DNA of 6,304 bases from Butyrivibrio sp. UBA3740 (GTDB lineage: Bacteria > Bacillota > Clostridia > Lachnospirales > Lachnospiraceae), in assembly GCA_002372465.1 (NCBI GenBank), contig DFGW01000242.1, positions 1 through 6,304 on the forward strand, in the 5' to 3' direction. Under the pieces are notes generated by a model. That model had not been told where the DNA came from and did not search any database. It saw nothing but the letters and a program-made list of their open reading frames with translations. Within the stretch, counting starts at the first letter, position 1. Each line of letters opens with the position of its first letter. Positions 5,191-6,304 of this stretch are shown here, piece by piece. A program made the translations under genes and the position numbers.

Positions 5191-6012
5191 TTAAAGCGTA
5201 TGAGCTATAGCCTTGCGTCCTTCAAAGGTATAATATTCCGTAAAGCCTGCATCCAGGGCAATCTGTCTTATCCTGTCAAAGCCGCAGGCAACCTTTCCGG
5301 GATTGTGGGCATCGGAGCCAAAGGTTATGATCTTTCCGCCCAGCTCTTTAAAGCGCATTAGCGCTTCCGGGCATGGATTGGGTGGAAGAGTTTCGCTGTA
5401 GGCAAGAACCTTGGAATTCACATCAAGACCTTTACCGTTGGCCACAAGATACTCAAGGATCGGATCTATCTTTTCTTTGAAGCGCTGGTAGGAGTAGGTG
5501 GTATCACCCTCCGGAACATATCTTGCTATGTAGTCCAGGTGCCCAAGAACATCGAAATCAGGGAACAGCTTTATGTTCTCTAAGGTCACCTCAAAGAACC
5601 TGTTCATGATGTTCTCCACAGTATCCGGCTCCCAGAAATCCGGATAAAAGGGGTCGCGGCCGTCAACCAGGTGCTGGGAAGCGATGATGAAATCAAATTC
5701 TTCTGACTCTGCAGCAGACAGATTATCTTTGGCTACCTGGCTCTGCATGCCGATCTCGATGCCAAAGCGTATAGTTATCTTATCCTTATATTTTTCTCTC
5801 AGGGAAAAGAGCTCTTTCTTAAATGAAGGGATATCCAGAGTGAAGGGCTCAGGCGGAAGGTCGGGAAGCTCCGGATAGTCCAGATCAAGGTGCTCTGTGA
5901 AGCATATTTCAGAAAGGCCTTTTAACATTGCGCTTTCGATCATCTCCTCCATGGGAGACTCACTGTCTCCGGAGTGATGAGAGTGCATATGATAGTCAGC
6001 AATAATCGACAT
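5191..6012 (-). CDS. PHP-domain phosphatase, HisJ-type histidinol-phosphatase family
   Basis: 273 aa, normal for the HisJ/HisK family. The PHP metal-site motifs appear in order: DYHMHSHHSGD (H8, H10 and D16), FTEHLD (H41), GIEIG (E86), ASQH (H114), GHLDYIARY (H158) and FGSDAH (D234, H236). PHP histidinol-phosphatases remove the phosphate of L-histidinol phosphate in the penultimate stage of histidine synthesis (EC 3.1.3.15) in the cytoplasm. Related PHP proteins act on other phosphoesters, so the substrate is inferred from overall similarity. No other his genes are visible, which is common for this family in Firmicutes. The ATG at 6010-6012 has AGGAG 7 nt upstream. The gene is divergent from gap, with 245 nt between them. 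It is followed by 129 AT-rich nt without a clear terminator. Confidence 0.9.
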   Translation of the reverse strand: MSIIADYHMHSHHSGDSESPMEEMIESAMLKGLSEICFTEHLDLDYPELPDLPPEPFTLDIPSFKKELFSLREKYKDKITIRFGIEIGMQSQVAKDNLSAAESEEFDFIIASQHLVDGRDPFYPDFWEPDTVENIMNRFFEVTLENIKLFPDFDVLGHLDYIARYVPEGDTTYSYQRFKEKIDPILEYLVANGKGLDVNSKVLAYSETLPPNPCPEALMRFKELGGKIITFGSDAHNPGKVACGFDRIRQIALDAGFTEYYTFEGRKAIAHTL

Positions 6013-6099
6013 AATTGTTCTCCTGTCCGGCGGATATCTGACAACTCGGAATGGTTGCTCAAATAATAGTATTTTGACACAATTTTTATATATCGACAG

Positions 6100-6122
6100 T
6101 TTACTAATTTTTTATTAGTAAA
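6100..6122. repeat. Perfect 9-bp inverted repeat between the divergent phosphatase and gap genes
   Basis: Arms TTTACTAAT (6100-6108) and ATTAGTAAA (6114-6122) surround a TTTTT centre. The arms are too AT-rich for a good terminator and no gene ends here, so an operator-like site is more likely. It lies 26 nt upstream of the gap -35 element. A TTGACA (6074-6079) nearby has no matching -10 at 17 nt. Confidence 0.45.
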
Positions 6123-6147
6123 TCCACCATATTTTTATTATTCTGAC

Positions 6148-6176
6148 TTGATTTATGGGGAAAAGTCGGATAGAAT
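6148..6176 (+). promoter_or_regulatory. Sigma-A-type promoter of gap
   Basis: TTGATT (6148-6153), a spacer of exactly 17 nt, and TAGAAT (6171-6176) match a housekeeping promoter at 4 and 5 of 6 positions. Transcription would start near 6182-6184, giving a leader of about 75 nt before the gap start codon. Confidence 0.7.
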
Positions 6177-6179
6177 TGT

Positions 6180-6226
6180 AGTTGCTGATAAAAATTTGTC
6201 AAAAGATAATTTTAGAAACAGCAACT
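6180..6226 (+). other. Potential 5'-leader stem-loop of the gap mRNA
   Basis: AGTTGCTG (6180-6187) pairs perfectly with CAGCAACT (6219-6226) across a 31-nt loop. Within the loop AAAATT (6191-6196) can pair with AATTTT (6208-6213). The outer stem sits at the predicted 5' end of the transcript and ends 17 nt before the ribosome binding site, as in leaders that stabilise abundant mRNAs. There is no U-run after it, so it is not an intrinsic terminator. I recognised no known riboswitch class. Confidence 0.45.
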
Positions 6227-6243
6227 CATATAAAATTCATTTT

Positions 6244-6249
6244 AGGAGG
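6244..6249 (+). promoter_or_regulatory. Strong ribosome binding site of gap
   Basis: A full AGGAGG lies 8 nt before the ATG at 6258-6260, as expected for a highly translated glycolytic gene, and it fixes the start. Confidence 0.85.
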
Positions 6250-6257
6250 AACTTAAA

Positions 6258-6304
6258 ATGGCAGTAAAAGTAGCAATCAATGGTTTTGGCCGTATTGGTC
6301 GTCT
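6258..6304 (+). CDS. gap: Glyceraldehyde-3-phosphate dehydrogenase (partial, N-terminus only)
   Basis: Only the first 15 codons are in the window: MAVKVAINGFGRIGR. This is the signature beginning of GAPDH, with the first beta strand and the NAD-binding Rossmann loop G9-x-G11-x-x-G14. The enzyme oxidises glyceraldehyde-3-phosphate to 1,3-bisphosphoglycerate in glycolysis, in the cytoplasm. The promoter at 6148-6176 and the full AGGAGG fit strong constitutive expression. The catalytic domain lies beyond the right edge, so intactness cannot be judged. Confidence 0.93.
   Translation, partial: MAVKVAINGFGRIGR

Noticed and set aside
6074..6102. TTGACA as the -35 of a plus-strand promoter
   Set aside because: The hexamer is perfect but the sequence 15-19 nt downstream holds no -10-like hexamer. 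The pair at 6148-6176 is a much better promoter.

Overview
This window looks like chromosome from a motile, low- to mid-GC anaerobic Firmicute, most likely a Lachnospiraceae member of the Butyrivibrio/Roseburia type. That reading rests on protein style (a clostridial CheY, a DUF4860-like protein, a HisJ-family PHP phosphatase), strong AGGAGG-type ribosome binding sites and AT-rich intergenic DNA. It is an inference; no rRNA or species marker is present. All genes lie on the minus strand except the one at the right edge.

Layout from left to right. A cheY-like response regulator (1-254, minus, cut by the window edge) has its own extended -10 promoter with a 7-bp inverted repeat over it. Next comes a tightly packed minus-strand operon, read from 5061 down to 395: a two-TM membrane protein with a degenerate GGDEF domain; a lipoprotein with an intact transglutaminase-type Cys-His-Asp triad; a GspF/PilC inner-membrane platform protein; and four small single-TM proteins (111, 162, 185 and 138 aa) that resemble pseudopilins or minor pilins. 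Gaps are 3 to 23 nt, and the last pair overlaps by 8 nt. To the right are a histidinol-phosphatase-type PHP protein (5191-6012, minus) and, divergently, the first 15 codons of glyceraldehyde-3-phosphate dehydrogenase (from 6258, plus) with a well-formed promoter and a potential 5'-leader stem.

The central operon is the notable part. It encodes the platform and what look like minor (tip or initiation) subunits of a type IV pilus or type II secretion-like machine, without the assembly ATPase, the prepilin peptidase or an obvious major pilin. Those must be supplied from elsewhere, or sit on operons outside the window. The gene order GspF, then four small TM proteins ending in a GspK/PilX-like one, parallels the gspF-G-H-I-J-K order of classical type II secretion. 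Two unusual partners lead the operon: a GGDEF protein that has lost its metal-binding residues, so is probably a receptor or scaffold rather than a c-di-GMP synthase, and an exported transglutaminase-like lipoprotein. My working model is a cell-surface filament or secretion device with a dedicated envelope enzyme and a catalytically dead nucleotide-signalling subunit.

No tRNA, rRNA, insertion sequence, CRISPR array, phage gene or convincing rho-independent terminator was seen. No stretch longer than about 250 bases lacks a gene.
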